Origin: Allodiplogaster sudhausi
Lineage: Eukaryota > Nematoda > Chromadorea > Rhabditida > Diplogasteridae
Direction: 5' to 3'
NCBI GenBank assembly: GCA_945643635.1
Contig: CALZFC010000021.1
Span: forward strand, 1,640,001-1,704,000
DNA length: 64,000 nucleotides
Position 1 is the stretch's first letter; every line of letters begins with the position of its first letter. This document shows positions 12,314-25,500 of this stretch, one piece after another. A model generated the notes under the pieces. The model searched no databases and was not told the origin of the DNA. It saw only the letters and a program-made list of their open reading frames with translations. The position numbers and the translations under genes are program-made.

Positions 12314-15300
12314 CTCTCTCTCCTTCTCCTTTTAGCGCAGTGGCTTCCTTTTCCAATTCCATTTTAGACATAAGGCACCGGTTGGCGGATGGCTCCTCTC
12401 TTTCTCTCTTTTTCTTCCTGGTTCTCTCTTGCTCGCTTTCAAACTCTCCCGAGTACATGAGTTGAGCAAGCGCGGAAAGAAGAATGAGAGGTAAAGAGCG
12501 AGTAAGAGAGTAGAAAAGGACTTGGCAGTTGAAAGAGAAACGGAGATGAGGGGCGATCTTCCAAATAAGAAGGCAAAGAGCGCACTCGTCTAGAACGTCT
12601 TTTCTTATTAGCCTGGCGGAAGACAAAACGCAACTAGAGAAAGACCTTGAGGAGGGGACAGCCAACGGCCATTGGCTGGTATCCCAAATGGATTCTTGAC
12701 GGAGAGAGTGCGCAATGCAGATTTCTGTAGTTGAAACTCTATTTTTCCGTATGTGTAATAATAAACAACATATTTAATAGCTAATGTTTTTTTCACTAAT
12801 TTATTCCGTGTGGGTTATTAAAAAAAATGTCGGTGACTCCACTCCCCACCCCCTAACATATGACGGTTGTGAGCCCTTTCCCGTATGTGCTGCGTCTCCT
12901 TTCCACTCGAGACTCAACAACGCCATAAGATGAGCGCAGCTTCACGGCGGCCAACAACCGAGGCGGAGAGGAGCTGAAATGAAAGTAAGCGAGGGGGGGG
13001 GTGAGAGCAGAACGACAAGAAGACGACCGACGACTGGAGAAAAGCAAACGAGACTAACAGAGAGAGAGAGAAGGAGAGAGAGAAGGAGACAGAGAGAGAG
13101 GGGGGAGAGATAAAGGAAGCGATATAACCTGGAACGCATCCTGAGATTTCCTTCCCTGCTCGCCCTTCACACTCACCACCTTCTGCCCTGGCACTGAAAG
13201 CTAGCTACACAGTTTTTTTCGAGCTTTCCTTAGTCACTATTCAAGTGCGCATTTTTGTAAGATTTTTTTTCTATTTAATTCATAGCAGAGTAACACGTTA
13301 TTGAAGTGTACTCGCCCTTTCTCTACTTAAAGCAGGTATCCGGGGAATAATTAACCCAAGTTTTTTTTCTATATGAACGTGTTCATCCAGAAAGTTTGAG
13401 CGATTTTCTTCCATCAAATTCTGAGCAATAGTAACGTGAACACTGGTGGGTTGAGAATTAGCTACGGTAGGTCAGAGCCGCCCTCCTATTTCACATGCTT
13501 TCTCGACCGAGCGACAGGCAACTTTATGAGCGCGTGCATTCAAACTCGTTCACTAACGCTACTGTATAATTATTCGCCGGATACTTCCTTTAACGAAAAA
13601 TAACGGACGGAAAAGCGCAAAAAGAAAACGAACATTTTGTATTTCCTTTATTCAATCTCTTTTATCCGTGACAATTGCCACAGCATCATGAAGGCCTGGA
13701 ATTGCCATGAATCGGCGTAATTTACTCTAATATACTCCTCCTTTAATCTTACCGCGTCTCTGAGCTTGCAGATAATGAACCGAAGCAAGAAATTGGGGAT
13801 GGAAGAAGAAGATTGGAAAAGACAGCAAGATAGAAAGAGGGTGGATGAACGTACTGTACTCGCCCGTGTGCGTGGGTGGAGTATTAGCATTTTAGTAACT
13901 GGCTCTCTCTCTCTTTCTCTCTATAAGTATTCCCTATATTCTCTCTAGATTCAGCACTTAATTCTTGTTGTTGTTTGCCTTCAAAGGGCTAATTATTGCC
14001 CTTTTATGGAGAAAAAAGATGTCAATTCATTGTCATGCAATACTTCTTCTTCTGCAAAGTTGAGCCAAGCTCTTGCCACGTGGAATATGAGCCGCCGCCT
14101 TCCTGGTTCTCACCAACTTTTGTCTTTTTCTCTTTGCCAGAATTAAAATGGACGAGGCAAGACGTCAACAGGAGTGTTTTTTTTTACTGCACCAGGACGA
14201 CCTCTCGTCTCGTGTCATAGCCTGTCCACCCATTGTACCTCCTAAAAGCGGCCCTTTCACATATCCCTCTTCTTCTCTCAGACGGAAGTCGACCATGCTG
14301 CGTAAGGACGAGTCTCCTCGGAGTGGCCTTCGTCCGCAGCACACGGTCTGCTATGCGCGCAGCTGCAGCGTTGCCGCTGCCACTTTCCGCGTCGTCAACC
14401 AGGGAAAGATCATCGCCGAGCAGAGGTCATCCGCTATCATTCTTACTATTTTTTTTAAAAGATATTTTACTCAATAAATTTTTTTCAATGTTATTTCATC
14501 CAAACTACATATGCATTTCAAAGGCTTCCGAAATGTATGTCATAGAGGAATTTTTTAAATTTATTTGGATCCAGATAACAATAGACAAGCTCTATAAACC
14601 CGTTCCAATGTGTTCCCACTGTTCGCTCTGTTCTAAATTTGCCGGTATTCATGGTGGAGATCTTCCGAAGGGATAGGTTGGCCACCAAAGTGATGGGGGT
14701 CGTCTTCAGCACGTGCAGTAAACATTCTTCCATCTTCCTGCTTACGCCTACATTGTGGGAAACAACTGGTGCAGAGCGGCCTGGGGCATGTCTCTGAGAA
14801 GGCGCATGAGGAAGTAGAGATGGCGTGTGGATATTTATACATAGTAAATATATTAATCGGGGACCCTTCTTTGAGTCTTGAGGAGAAAAAGGCGGGGGAA
14901 AGGAATTTACATTGCAGTAAAGTTTTCTTCTTTTTTTTGATTGATAGTAAGGGCATTGCGATCACATGGCCGATGTTTACAAGCATGTAAGCAAAGAGTG
15001 TTCAGTTTCTCTACATCCACATGCTCCAGTTTGAATTGACGTTGCTTTGTTTGAACACGGGGGAAGCAGTCTGTTGAGATGGACAACTAAACTCTCCCCC
15101 TTTTTGTTTTAGGAAGCTGAGTGACTACGGCCTTCTGCCGCCCGTGTCCATCGTGATGCCCGTGTCCGTGATGCCAGCGCCGACGCCGCCGGCAGTGCGC
15201 CGCGCAGCGATGGCCGAGGGCGCGCGCCTTCTCTCTGCGCCGCCCGCAATCAGCCAGCCCGTGTCCCCCGCGCCTCCCCCCACACCCCTCCACCCCCTCC

Positions 15301-15858
15301 CTTCCGCCCGTGGCCATCCGCCCAGTCACCGCCAGTCGTCCAAGTCGAGTCTCAAGGTGATCCAGATCTATGTAAGTGGCTCGTGGTTCGTCTCTACTTC
15401 TTTTCCTTGCTTTATTCGAAAAATGCATCCATCCTCTACGAATCTTTCACGAGAGAATGCTCAAGTGATTTTTTTTTAACAATTCCACTTCACTTGCATG
15501 CTTTTATTTGCATGGATGTTTACATGAATTGCGTCCCGTTTTCTAAGAGATGAGAAGTCTCATGCAAAGTGCTTAAGAGCGTAGGCATTCCAGCAACCTC
15601 TCACATGTCTACGTATTTATGTACATACATGGTTATTACCTTGGGGAAAACTACTAGTTGAAGCTGCTGCTCCACGTAGTTCAAATATGCGTCAACATTC
15701 TGCGAGCATGCGAAGACATCATAATTACACGTCATACACAGAGGACTTATGTGCAACGGATATGGCCAGCCACGTATTCACGGCGACACAAGACGGGGGC
15801 AGAGATTCGGAGAATGGATGAAACGTGGAAGGAGAGGAGAGAAGGAGACAGGGATGAC

Positions 15859-15905
<47 letters not shown>

Positions 15906-18648
15906 AGAAGCATAGATGCAGAGAACAATGAACAGTCTGCAGTCATTATTCCCGCAGGCTCTCTTTCTCTCTCTCCCATTTCCATCGGAGTGGTCTTGCA
16001 AAGAGCGCACTCTCCGCTGGTCGGCCGTAACAAATGAATGAATTGAGTGGCAAGCAGCGCGCCCTCCTCCACCCCCTTTCCCCTTCCCCGTTCCATCACT
16101 CCTTCCTTCATTCTCTCCGTCATATGCCCGTTCAGAGTGTCCATGTACCATCACCAGCCCACACTCCCGCCCTCCCAGCCAAAAGTGCCTCTTCTAGTTG
16201 CAGAATCGGAGTTCTCCTCGGCTTTTCCACCCACACCCCTTTCTATCTCTTTTTGCTGTTCGTATGAAGGCAACAAACAACTTCGCCACCTGCGGTGCAG
16301 TTTATATCTACCTCCTCAATTTACATACCTTCAGGGGGCCAACGGCAGCTTATATTTCATCTATATTGCATATGGAATCTGCAAAGATATTTTTTCTGAG
16401 GAAAACAATTAGTTGGAAAAAGTGATAGGATACATCCCTTGTAGTGTGGCTGGGATACAGTATTCTTTTCTTTGCATTATTTATTAAAGGCATGCGTTAT
16501 TGCTATAAAAGTTCGTATGAGACTGTTTCCGTGTCGCTAGAAATAGTAGTGATGCAAGAGGAATGTGTTGCCTGACTGGAGAGTGGGAATGAGGCTAATT
16601 GGTGTCGTCAGCAGCAGCACAGCCTGCGTCTGCTCACTTTCTCTGCACTCTCTTTCTCTCACTCTCATTCTCTCTCTCCCTATCTTCAGGATCGCATCCA
16701 GAATCTGCGTATCATTGGCGAGAGCGCGTCCTCGGCGGCCGTCTCCGACGACGCGCACGGCACCGGCGAGTACATCGGCGTCGACGCACCCGAAGCGGAA
16801 GCCGCGCAGGTATCTCTCTCTCTTTTTCTCTATCTCTCTTTCTCTCTCTCCCTGTCTCTCTTACTCTTGGATTTTTTAAAAAATCTATTTCTCTCTTCTC
16901 TCTCTCTCTCTCTCTCTTAGTCTATATCTGTCGCTCTCTTTATGTATATATGTATCTCTCTCTATTCCTTAGTTAGCATGTCAATCTTTTTTTAATAGCG
17001 TTTATTACTACTAGAAGTCTTTGGATGCTACGAACCTTCATAAACTTTTTTCTCTTGAGATTATAAATATAAAATAAAAAAGTATATGAAGTGAAGTATG
17101 TAATGTTCTCCTGCACCAGACCGAGATGGTGACGATCGTCGTGCCGACCTCAGCGCCCTGCTCGTCTGCCTCCTTCGCCTCCGCCTTCCTTCCTCCGCCG
17201 CAGATTCGCAAGTCGATCTCACTAAACGAAGCCGCGATCTCGGCGTCCACGTCGCGGGCCGCGGCCGCCGCAGGCCTGCAGTGCGACATTAAGGTGGGCA
17301 CTCAGATTCCGACAGCTAATTCTTTTAAGGAGCAATGTTCATTTAATTGGATTAAAATATTTTTTATTTAAGTGAAAAAAACATTTACTAGCTGTCTAAA
17401 AATAATATACATATTTCTTACTAAGTTTATGTTCTGGCACTTATGTTTTTTTTCTATTAATCCCGCCACTCGCACACACAGTTCAGCCAATTATTTTAGG
17501 CTTCTTACTATTTTATTGTTGTTACAGTTTGAAGTGGCATCGAGATGAAGAGAGAAAAAGATAATTGAGACGCACACGCACATTGTCTGCGGCAGTCAGC
17601 TGTAAAATGATGCGACTTATCGGTAGAGAGAGATAGGGGAGAAAGGGAAAAAGAAATAGCGTAGAGTAAGGAGAGAGAGAGAAAGAGAGTGCGAGAGAGC
17701 GAGAGAGATCGTCTGAAGACGTTGCCGACGTCGTTGGACGTCATCATAACGTAATTAGCCGTACACGCTTGGCAGCGTTCTTGCGCCCTTTCGCAGCCGA
17801 GAGAATGAATAAGAGGGGGAAAGAGGGAAAGAGTGAGAGAAGCAAGAGGGAGAAAGAAAGCGAGGATGAAGAGAGTGGTCGAGTCTGCATAAGATCAAAC
17901 TGTGAGAGATAATTAGAGAGAGAGAGCGAGAGTGAAAGAGAAAGCTGGCATGAGAGTATATGTAGTGTATGTATACAAGAGTGATGTCGGCGACTGATTA
18001 AATCCGCGGTTGCTCTCTGTCTCTCTCTGTCTCTCTCTGTCTCTCTCTGTCTCTCTCTGTCTCTCTCTGTCTCTCTCTCTCTCTTTATATCTCTGTTCTG
18101 TTTCTTGCGCCCATTCATAGCCTATACATTCCGCACAGCGTCCTCGAGATGAAAGGACGTCCATTGCTTTCTGCTACATTTTGGCAACAACGCCATGTTA
18201 TTTATTAGCTAGTCAAAAACACCAGATTGTGACCTGCACTTTCATTGCCTGAATTGTCAAACGATAATTTTTTTTAGAATCAATTCTGTATGCATGCTCG
18301 GTGGGCGTTCTTCTGATAAGATTGTGAACTTACGATGAAGTTTTCAAGCTACCACTAATATCCCTATTTTGCTCTTCGCTCGTTTGCTCTTTTTTTTCGG
18401 CAATATATTTCTTTCCATTAACTTCTGTTTACTTTGGTCGCTTCCGCATATGGCTCTGCTCATATTACGTCCTTGCGCTTCTGCTACGTCGCAAGCATAA
18501 GTGTCCATCTTCATCCTTCCTTTCTCTGTCTCCGTCTCTGTCTCTGTCTGTCTCTCTCTCTCTCTCTCCCTTTATCCAATTTTTTATAACTCACTGCCGC
18601 TCTCTTGGTACCCACTCGGTAGTGGCTGTAAATAGTTGCAAAGAGGGG

Positions 18649-18688
<40 letters not shown>

Positions 18689-18975
18689 CTTAGGATAAGA
18701 GAGTAATAGTAATAGTGTAGGAGGTCTGACCGGAAAGCGGCCCGTATTGCCAAAGTTGGCAGAAGCTCCAGCTAAGAGAGGCATTGAGGCTTTCTACCAC
18801 TTTCCCACGCTCAAAATAACCTTGTTCCGCACCAATTTATATCTCTCGTGTAAGGAGAGAAATAGAGAGAGCGCCTATTTCCATTCTGGAATCTCTGGGA
18901 AAGCATGACGGCTGCTCTTCCAGGGGCGGACAAGTCTTAGAGAGAGAGTGAGAGGGAGAGGGAGAGAGAGAGAGC

Positions 18976-19022
<47 letters not shown>

Positions 19023-22000
19023 CTGTGAAAAAAGGAGAAGTGGGATGCGATTGATGAATAAAGTTGCGTGAGAGTTGAATCTGAAACTGGAAGAGGGGCA
19101 ATGTGGGAGGTTCAAGAACGGCGAATAACGATAAAGAGGAAAGACTATGCGGCATCCGCTAGTTTCTTTCTATCTCTGCTTCACTCTTTCCCTATCTTTA
19201 TCCCTCCTACCCTCTTTCTCTCTCCCTCTCTCTTCGTAAATGCATGCAGTCGGGCAGCACTGTCAGCCTTGTGACACCGTCTCTAAATATAGCATCCCCC
19301 TTGTCATTCATCCACTTCCAGTAGTTGCTTCTGCCACTCTTCTCTCCATCCAAAACTGCCCGCGTGCCCACATTGTTTCGCCACAACTTCCATTCTCTTC
19401 CATTGCTATTAATTTGAGGCTTCAAGAATACACAAAAAAGCAAGAGCGCTATGAAAAAAGCTGTATTCTTCAACAACGATTCTATGATTCATTTTTTATT
19501 GCTAAAAACTAGATGAATGCACATAAACATCTTGAGGACAAGCTAATTGCCGTTATCTCCTACTTCCTGTTTCTGTTGACCGCGTGTTAGCTTTGCTTAA
19601 TGAGACAACGGGCTAATGAGGGAAGAGGAAAGGGAAGCGAACTTGGAAAACAAGATGTCGAGTCCGATTCTCCTAGGGCTGTCTCGGTTACGCAGTCACC
19701 AGAGCCTTTCTCAGTGTTCGGTTGCGATCGGACGAGGGAGAGAGAGAGAAAGAGAGAGAAAGATAGAGAGAGATGGAGAGAGAGAATAGAAGCTCCAGCT
19801 CATGAAGCCGTGGATGTAAATGGTGGGTGACTCAGTCAATTCCCATGACCCCGCACCGCACGCATATCTTTGTGCTTGTCGTGCAAGGTAAGTCGCTTTG
19901 CAATTGGAGCGGCGTGCTGAGATACAGAATTTGCATGGGACTCCAGTCTCTCTCTCTCCCTCACCTCCTCTCTCTCTCTCTCCCTCCCTCCCTCGTTTAT
20001 CAACTACTCTCAAACCCGCTGGGATATCTAGAATTTTCTGGTTTCAAGCTGAAAAAAAAAACTTTTGGCACTATCGTAGTAAATAAATGCGGGAATGCGA
20101 CCGCTCTCCGTGGTGCTCTCTATCTCGAGTAGGGGAGGGGCCGGATGCAAGGGTGGGTGGGGGTTGAATGGAAGGGGTGACTTCGGGAGGAGAGAGGGCA
20201 GGAGGGGGGGGGGTGCAATTAGTCGGGTGCCTTCGTTTGTTGCCGCCGCACGTCTATCTGCTGCAGACAGGGCATCTCAACTCTTCTTTGCTCTCTCCTT
20301 CCAGAGAAAGAGACACGCGAACAGCCCTTCCGGCCGCCATGCAAGTCTGTATTTTGTTGGTTCATAAGCTAGCCTGCCCCCCCCCTTCCCATTCCGTTCC
20401 TTCCGTCCCTGGCCGAACATTTAGCAGCACGTGACCAAATGGCCTGAGAATGAGTGGACTCGCTTGCTCGAGACCACTTGGACAATTCACTCAGAGACCA
20501 GAGCCTTCTCCCCCCTTTCCCAGTTAGGTGTATTCCAGTCGATTAACTTAGGCTGTCTCCCAAATGAGACTCCATCCCGGCTCAACCACGGCTGGATGGC
20601 CAGACCAGAATCTTGGTGTACTAACCGCAACCGTATGTGGTGTAATCTGTGCGAGTTCTGCTAAATCGGCCCAGCCAATTATTCTTAATTTGCTTTTCTT
20701 TTTTCCTTAGCATTTTTTAAATCTAATCGCCCTTGCGGGAGCCTTGAAGATGCTTTCGCATCCGTTCACCTTCTAGCAGATCATGAACCACCGTTATTGT
20801 GCTATCCGGAAAAGTGCGATGTTTGGTGTCAGATTCAGTGTATGCCAACCAGCAGGGAGGAGTAAGCAGTGTTTGCTGTAGAGAGATCCGTCCGCTTCTC
20901 TCTCTTTTGCAGTTTCTTCTCCTTCTAACATGATCTTCTAACACTACAACGATCGTGATGATACTGTTGTATTTTGTAAATTGAACTTTAAAGTAATTAA
21001 CTTTAAGACCGAAAAACTTTGAACCTCTTTCCAGATATAAGAATAGCGAATTTGTTGTTCTTGTTGTTGTCTGCACCCTTTGATCTGCGCGTGTGCACTT
21101 TGCTTCCTCCGTGATGCCCCCGCCGTTCCTCGAATGGCCCGGGGCAGGCTCTTGCCATTCTCTGTCTGCTTTCTTCTTCTTCTTCTTGCTGACGGCTTCT
21201 TCTGCCTCTTTTAGTAACCATGCTGTGCAAGGCGAGCGCGAAAAAGGCAGAGAGAGAGAGACGAGTAAGTGACGACTTCATCGAGATTGAGAGGGGGAGA
21301 AATAGAAAGATGGAGAGAGATGGGAGAGAGAGAGGAGATTCGAAGAGCGGTAGAGAGGAAAGAGCGGGTAACAAAAGAAAAGCGAGAGAGAGGTGCCATT
21401 TCAGATATATAAAAAACAGCGCGAATTCAAATAGACACTAACAGAAAAGCGGAAAGAGATGAAAAGACAGGAAAAAATTAACGAAAGAAATACACAGAGA
21501 GCGGGAATGAGAGAGAGAGAGAGTGAGAGAGAGAGTGAGAGAGAGAGAGTGAGAGAGAGAGTGAAAGAGAGCGGGGCAGAAGTCAGCCTCCTTCGGTAGG
21601 GCGTCGAGGGCACAGAGTGACAGGAGACGAAGAAAGTGAGCATGCAGGAGAAGAGACGGACTGCTTTGCTGCTGAAGAGGAGAAGAGAAGAAGGGTGATA
21701 GGCAGGGTGCGAGTTGTTCATAAATGGAGTGTGGGAAAGTGGACTGCCCATCAAGCAGCCACTTTCTGCCAAAACTATATTTCTCTGCCTCTTCCTTTAT
21801 CTCCCTTTCTCTCTCTCTCTATTTCTCTTTGTCTCTCTCGCTCTCCCATCACTCTGGCTGGTGCCAACCCCCTTGAATGGCTCGCGCGCATTCGGATACT
21901 TTTTCTTGGATGCCTCCGTCACATTCCACAATGGCCAGCCGCACTGCCAGGCCGCGACAGCACAGAGCATTTTCATCAGCTCTTTCAAGAAGGCAAAATC

Positions 22001-22483
22001 CCCCGGGGCATATGCCATTTCAATGTATTTATACACAAACATTCGCATGCATTTATATTTTGGCAGTAGCCGAGCTGTGGATGGACTTAGTCACAGACTG
22101 ACGAATATTTATCATTGCTGCATCCCTCCTCCTAAATTTATCTCTCTCTTTTTCTCTCTCTCTCTCTCTCCTCCTGTCGAAATACCTTTTTGCAACATCT
22201 AAAATTGTGTCTCTGCAATCCTTTGCCTCCTTGCTCTCGGCCGATCTCCTGCTATGAATTCTTTTTTTCTTTGTTGCGTCATGGTTGAAAAGGCCCAAAT
22301 ATTTTCCCAGTACTTTCTCTTGGTTTTGAGCCGATTCTCCATTTTCTATATCAAAAGCACTTGAGATGAGGTATGTATATCTTTTGCCGTTCTTCAGTAT
22401 GGAATAGTGAATAGAAATGAGAATAAAAAGGCGCAGAGGAAGAGGAAAAAAACAACGCGAGAGAGAGAGAGAGATAGATAGAA

Positions 22484-22521
<38 letters not shown>

Positions 22522-25500
22522 GCCCAGATCTCGTGATCCGAAATCGACCAGGAATCTCACTGAATCTGAGTACAACTATTGCTCTCTCTTTCTTTCTCTC
22601 TCTCTCTCTTTCTCTCTCTCTCTCGTTCCATATCTTGCTCGGTCTTTTCTCTCTTTCTCTATGTCTACATGACGCGCGTCTTCCAACTGCTTACGCCTGA
22701 CTGCTAAGCTGGATGATGTAAGGGTAAACAGTAGATAACCAGTGCGCATCTCAGCAGAGAACCGTGCGCGAACGCAGTTGATGTCTTCAGCAGAAGAAAA
22801 ACAACACAATCTAAGGAAAAACTGCCATGTCATTTCTTTCTTTTGCGGTTTCTTCGTTGAGCGGGATCTGCTGTGTAAGTAAATAAACATATTGATGTAA
22901 TTCCGTAACTGCATAATCGTTTTTCCATAGCTCATAAAAAAAGAAGATAAAACACATATTTTATTTGCTTATTCTTATTACTGTCTGTCAGAATTATTTA
23001 GCGGGGATTTTTATTGCTTCGACCGTCCTGCTCTTCACTGCGCGGAAAATCAATTCCATATATTTTCCCCTCTAAATATTGTTTGCAAATACGCTGATAC
23101 CATAATCGTTTATCTTTTTGACAAGTTTAAAGGACCCGATGAAATATTGAACTTCTTTGGTTCGACCATCTTGACAAAAGTTATGTTACAATTGTATGCC
23201 ATGTAACAGTTGTGTAACGCTGTTTTGTCTCTCTTCATCCGATCTTAAGACGAGCCGAATTATTGCGAAATCTCTCTGACTTCTTTATCTGTTTGCCAAA
23301 GGTGCACAGAACCAAGTGAAGGGATGAATTGGAAAGAAAGAAGTGGACGGACACAACAACATCTGGCCGCCGTTCTTTATTGATGACCATTCTCTCTTCT
23401 TGCCAGATTCCATGTCCTCTCCAGCCATCTTGGCCGATTGACGCCTCCGAAGTGACTGCGTACCTCAACCCCCATCCATCCATTTTATTGCCACCGCTGG
23501 CGCGTGATCCCGCTGGCATTGCCGTCCAGCGATCATTCTCTACTCTTCTTCTGTCGCAGATGTATGCTCGGCTGTTTTCATAAATCGCCTCGCCTCCCTC
23601 CTTCTCTCCAACACGACAAAAAGATCCAGCTTTCTGTTACCAACACATTAATTTCTTCTGGCAGTCACTCCGAAAGATTTGCTTCACTCGCTTAGGCCGG
23701 GAACTTCTATAAAAGAAGAAAAAGAGAATTCAGTTTAGACTTGAAGAGGACTGCGCAAAGAGGATGTTATGCGCGACGGCATGAAGAGCGAGAAAACAAA
23801 ATTGAACCTTCTTGTTCTATCCCCTGCGAAGAGAAGTTCGGTAGGGAAAGCATGATGAAAAAGAAGGAATGTTCAGGTAAATTAAGGGAAATCATATTTT
23901 ACGCCTTTTTGAAGGGAAAGAAATCCGAATGTCGTAATCAACAAAACATGAATAACATGTTTTGTTGCTCTCGAGTAAGCCTATTGAAACCACCATTAGT
24001 AAGCCTTGATGGGCAAAGGATCTTCGCCGAAACACTTTCATACACAAAAACACCTACGGCTTGTGGTGGAGACACGCTTTGCAGGCCATGATAAAAGCAT
24101 CACTCAGAACCGCCTTTTCCTCCCACTCTCTATCACTTTCTCTCTCCTGACTGGACTACATTTCTTCATGCTTTGCATCTTCTTTTTCTTTTTCTCTCTC
24201 TCCCTCTCCTCTTGTTTCGCGAGAGCGCTGGAAGGTGAAAAGACGGATCTGTTCAGCGTCCTCCTCCCTCTCCGATCGTCCCCTCTTTTTCTCTCTCTCC
24301 CTCCCTCTCCATCTCTCTCTCCCAGTTCTTCCAGGCTGCCTGCAGCTGCTCCCTGTGGAGTGACTGAAAGGGTTGTCCGCCTTCTCTCTCTGCCTCTCTG
24401 TCAACCTCGCCTATCAACACTGGTCCAATTGACTCTCTATCAATTTGGCCCCTTCCGGTAGCCCCCTCAGAAACGGGCTTAGTCTGCAGCGACTACTTGC
24501 ACCCTTTTGCCATTCAAAGGTGTTCACTCTAGGCCCTCTTTCCTCGTCGCGCCATTGTTACCTGGGAGCGAGAAATGCTCGGGAAGGCGTGGACACGTCT
24601 GTCAATGCGACAGCCCCATGGCGCGACTCCTCCGTCAGCCCACCACCACTCGAGCCACCCCTCGCACAACCACTCGCACCCCTCGCACCACCGCGTCCAA
24701 GCGGGTGCGGCTGCGCCCGAGGGTAGCGGAGACGACGAGATGGAGTTGATCGACGAGATGGCCACGAAGAAGGATGTCTTTGCACACTTTGCGAAGCGCG
24801 CCTCGCTGACGGAGCGACAGCTGCTGAAGTCGGGCGCCGGCGGCCATCCAACCGGCGGCCTCAAGGTGGCGGCCGCCAACTCGACAGCGGCGCGCCGTTC
24901 CACCCTCGCGCGTACCCCTTCAGAAGGCTACCGCCGCTCCCCCGACACCGTCGTCTCCCCTGCAGCACCTCCTCGCATTCCCGAACTCGCCGTCGCAAAC
25001 ACTGATTCCAATGGCTCGAATGGCAAAGACGAGCACCGGCAGAAAACGCCCGATAACTTGCCTGACTACACGCCGTCGACTTCTGAATTCGACGAACAAC
25101 GCGCCGCCCTCGGGGTTACCATTCTTTTATGAATTTGATAACCTTGGAGTAGTCAGCAACAATAGTTTGCCTTTACTAATCTGAAGCGTCCTAGTCGTTT
25201 TTCCCCTGGCTGTTACACTGTGTTCGATGGTCACTTCCATCGACTCCCTTCTAATGGGCCACACTGATTTAGTGGGTTCAGCTGCCACTTCTCTTGATTT
25301 ATTGGTGTCGATCTCGCTGCTCCTGCACTTTCTGCCTCCCTCCTTCCCACGTGCTGCCCCCTCCGGGCAAAGTCTCACGTTCTCTGCTGAGTAGTCTCCC
25401 TCCCTCCGTTGATTACCTCTTTCTCTCTGAGACGCGTGACAATCCAAGGGCCGTGTGATCAGTCCGTCCCTGTCCGCCACGGTCCCCTCCTTCCTCTCCA

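Larger units (their letters stand above)
17294..24532. other. 7.2-kb kinase-gene intron (or intergenic gap) rich in microsatellites
   Basis: No supported exon on either strand. It carries a 10-bp tandem repeat (18011-18083), GA runs at 18653-18686, 18939-19018, 21508-21570 and 22456-22520, and G-rich tracts near 20.2 kb. If the six upstream exons belong to a different transcript, this interval would contain the promoter of the kinase proper. Confidence 0.5.

Noticed and set aside
12069..12665. 198-codon minus-strand ORF
   Set aside because: Its centre is RERERERER from a CT/GA microsatellite; the flanks have no coding character or splice sites.
13346..13368. Sequence resembling nematode spliced leader SL1 (ATTAACCCAAGTTT)
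   Set aside because: It has an extra base compared with SL1, is not followed by a donor GT, and has no Sm site or snRNA-like body. A chance match.
21003..21374. Minus-strand frame with acidic and basic blocks (EEEEES..., KRGRRSRQ)
   Set aside because: It derives from a TTC repeat and GA tracts; no start context, splice site or partner exon.
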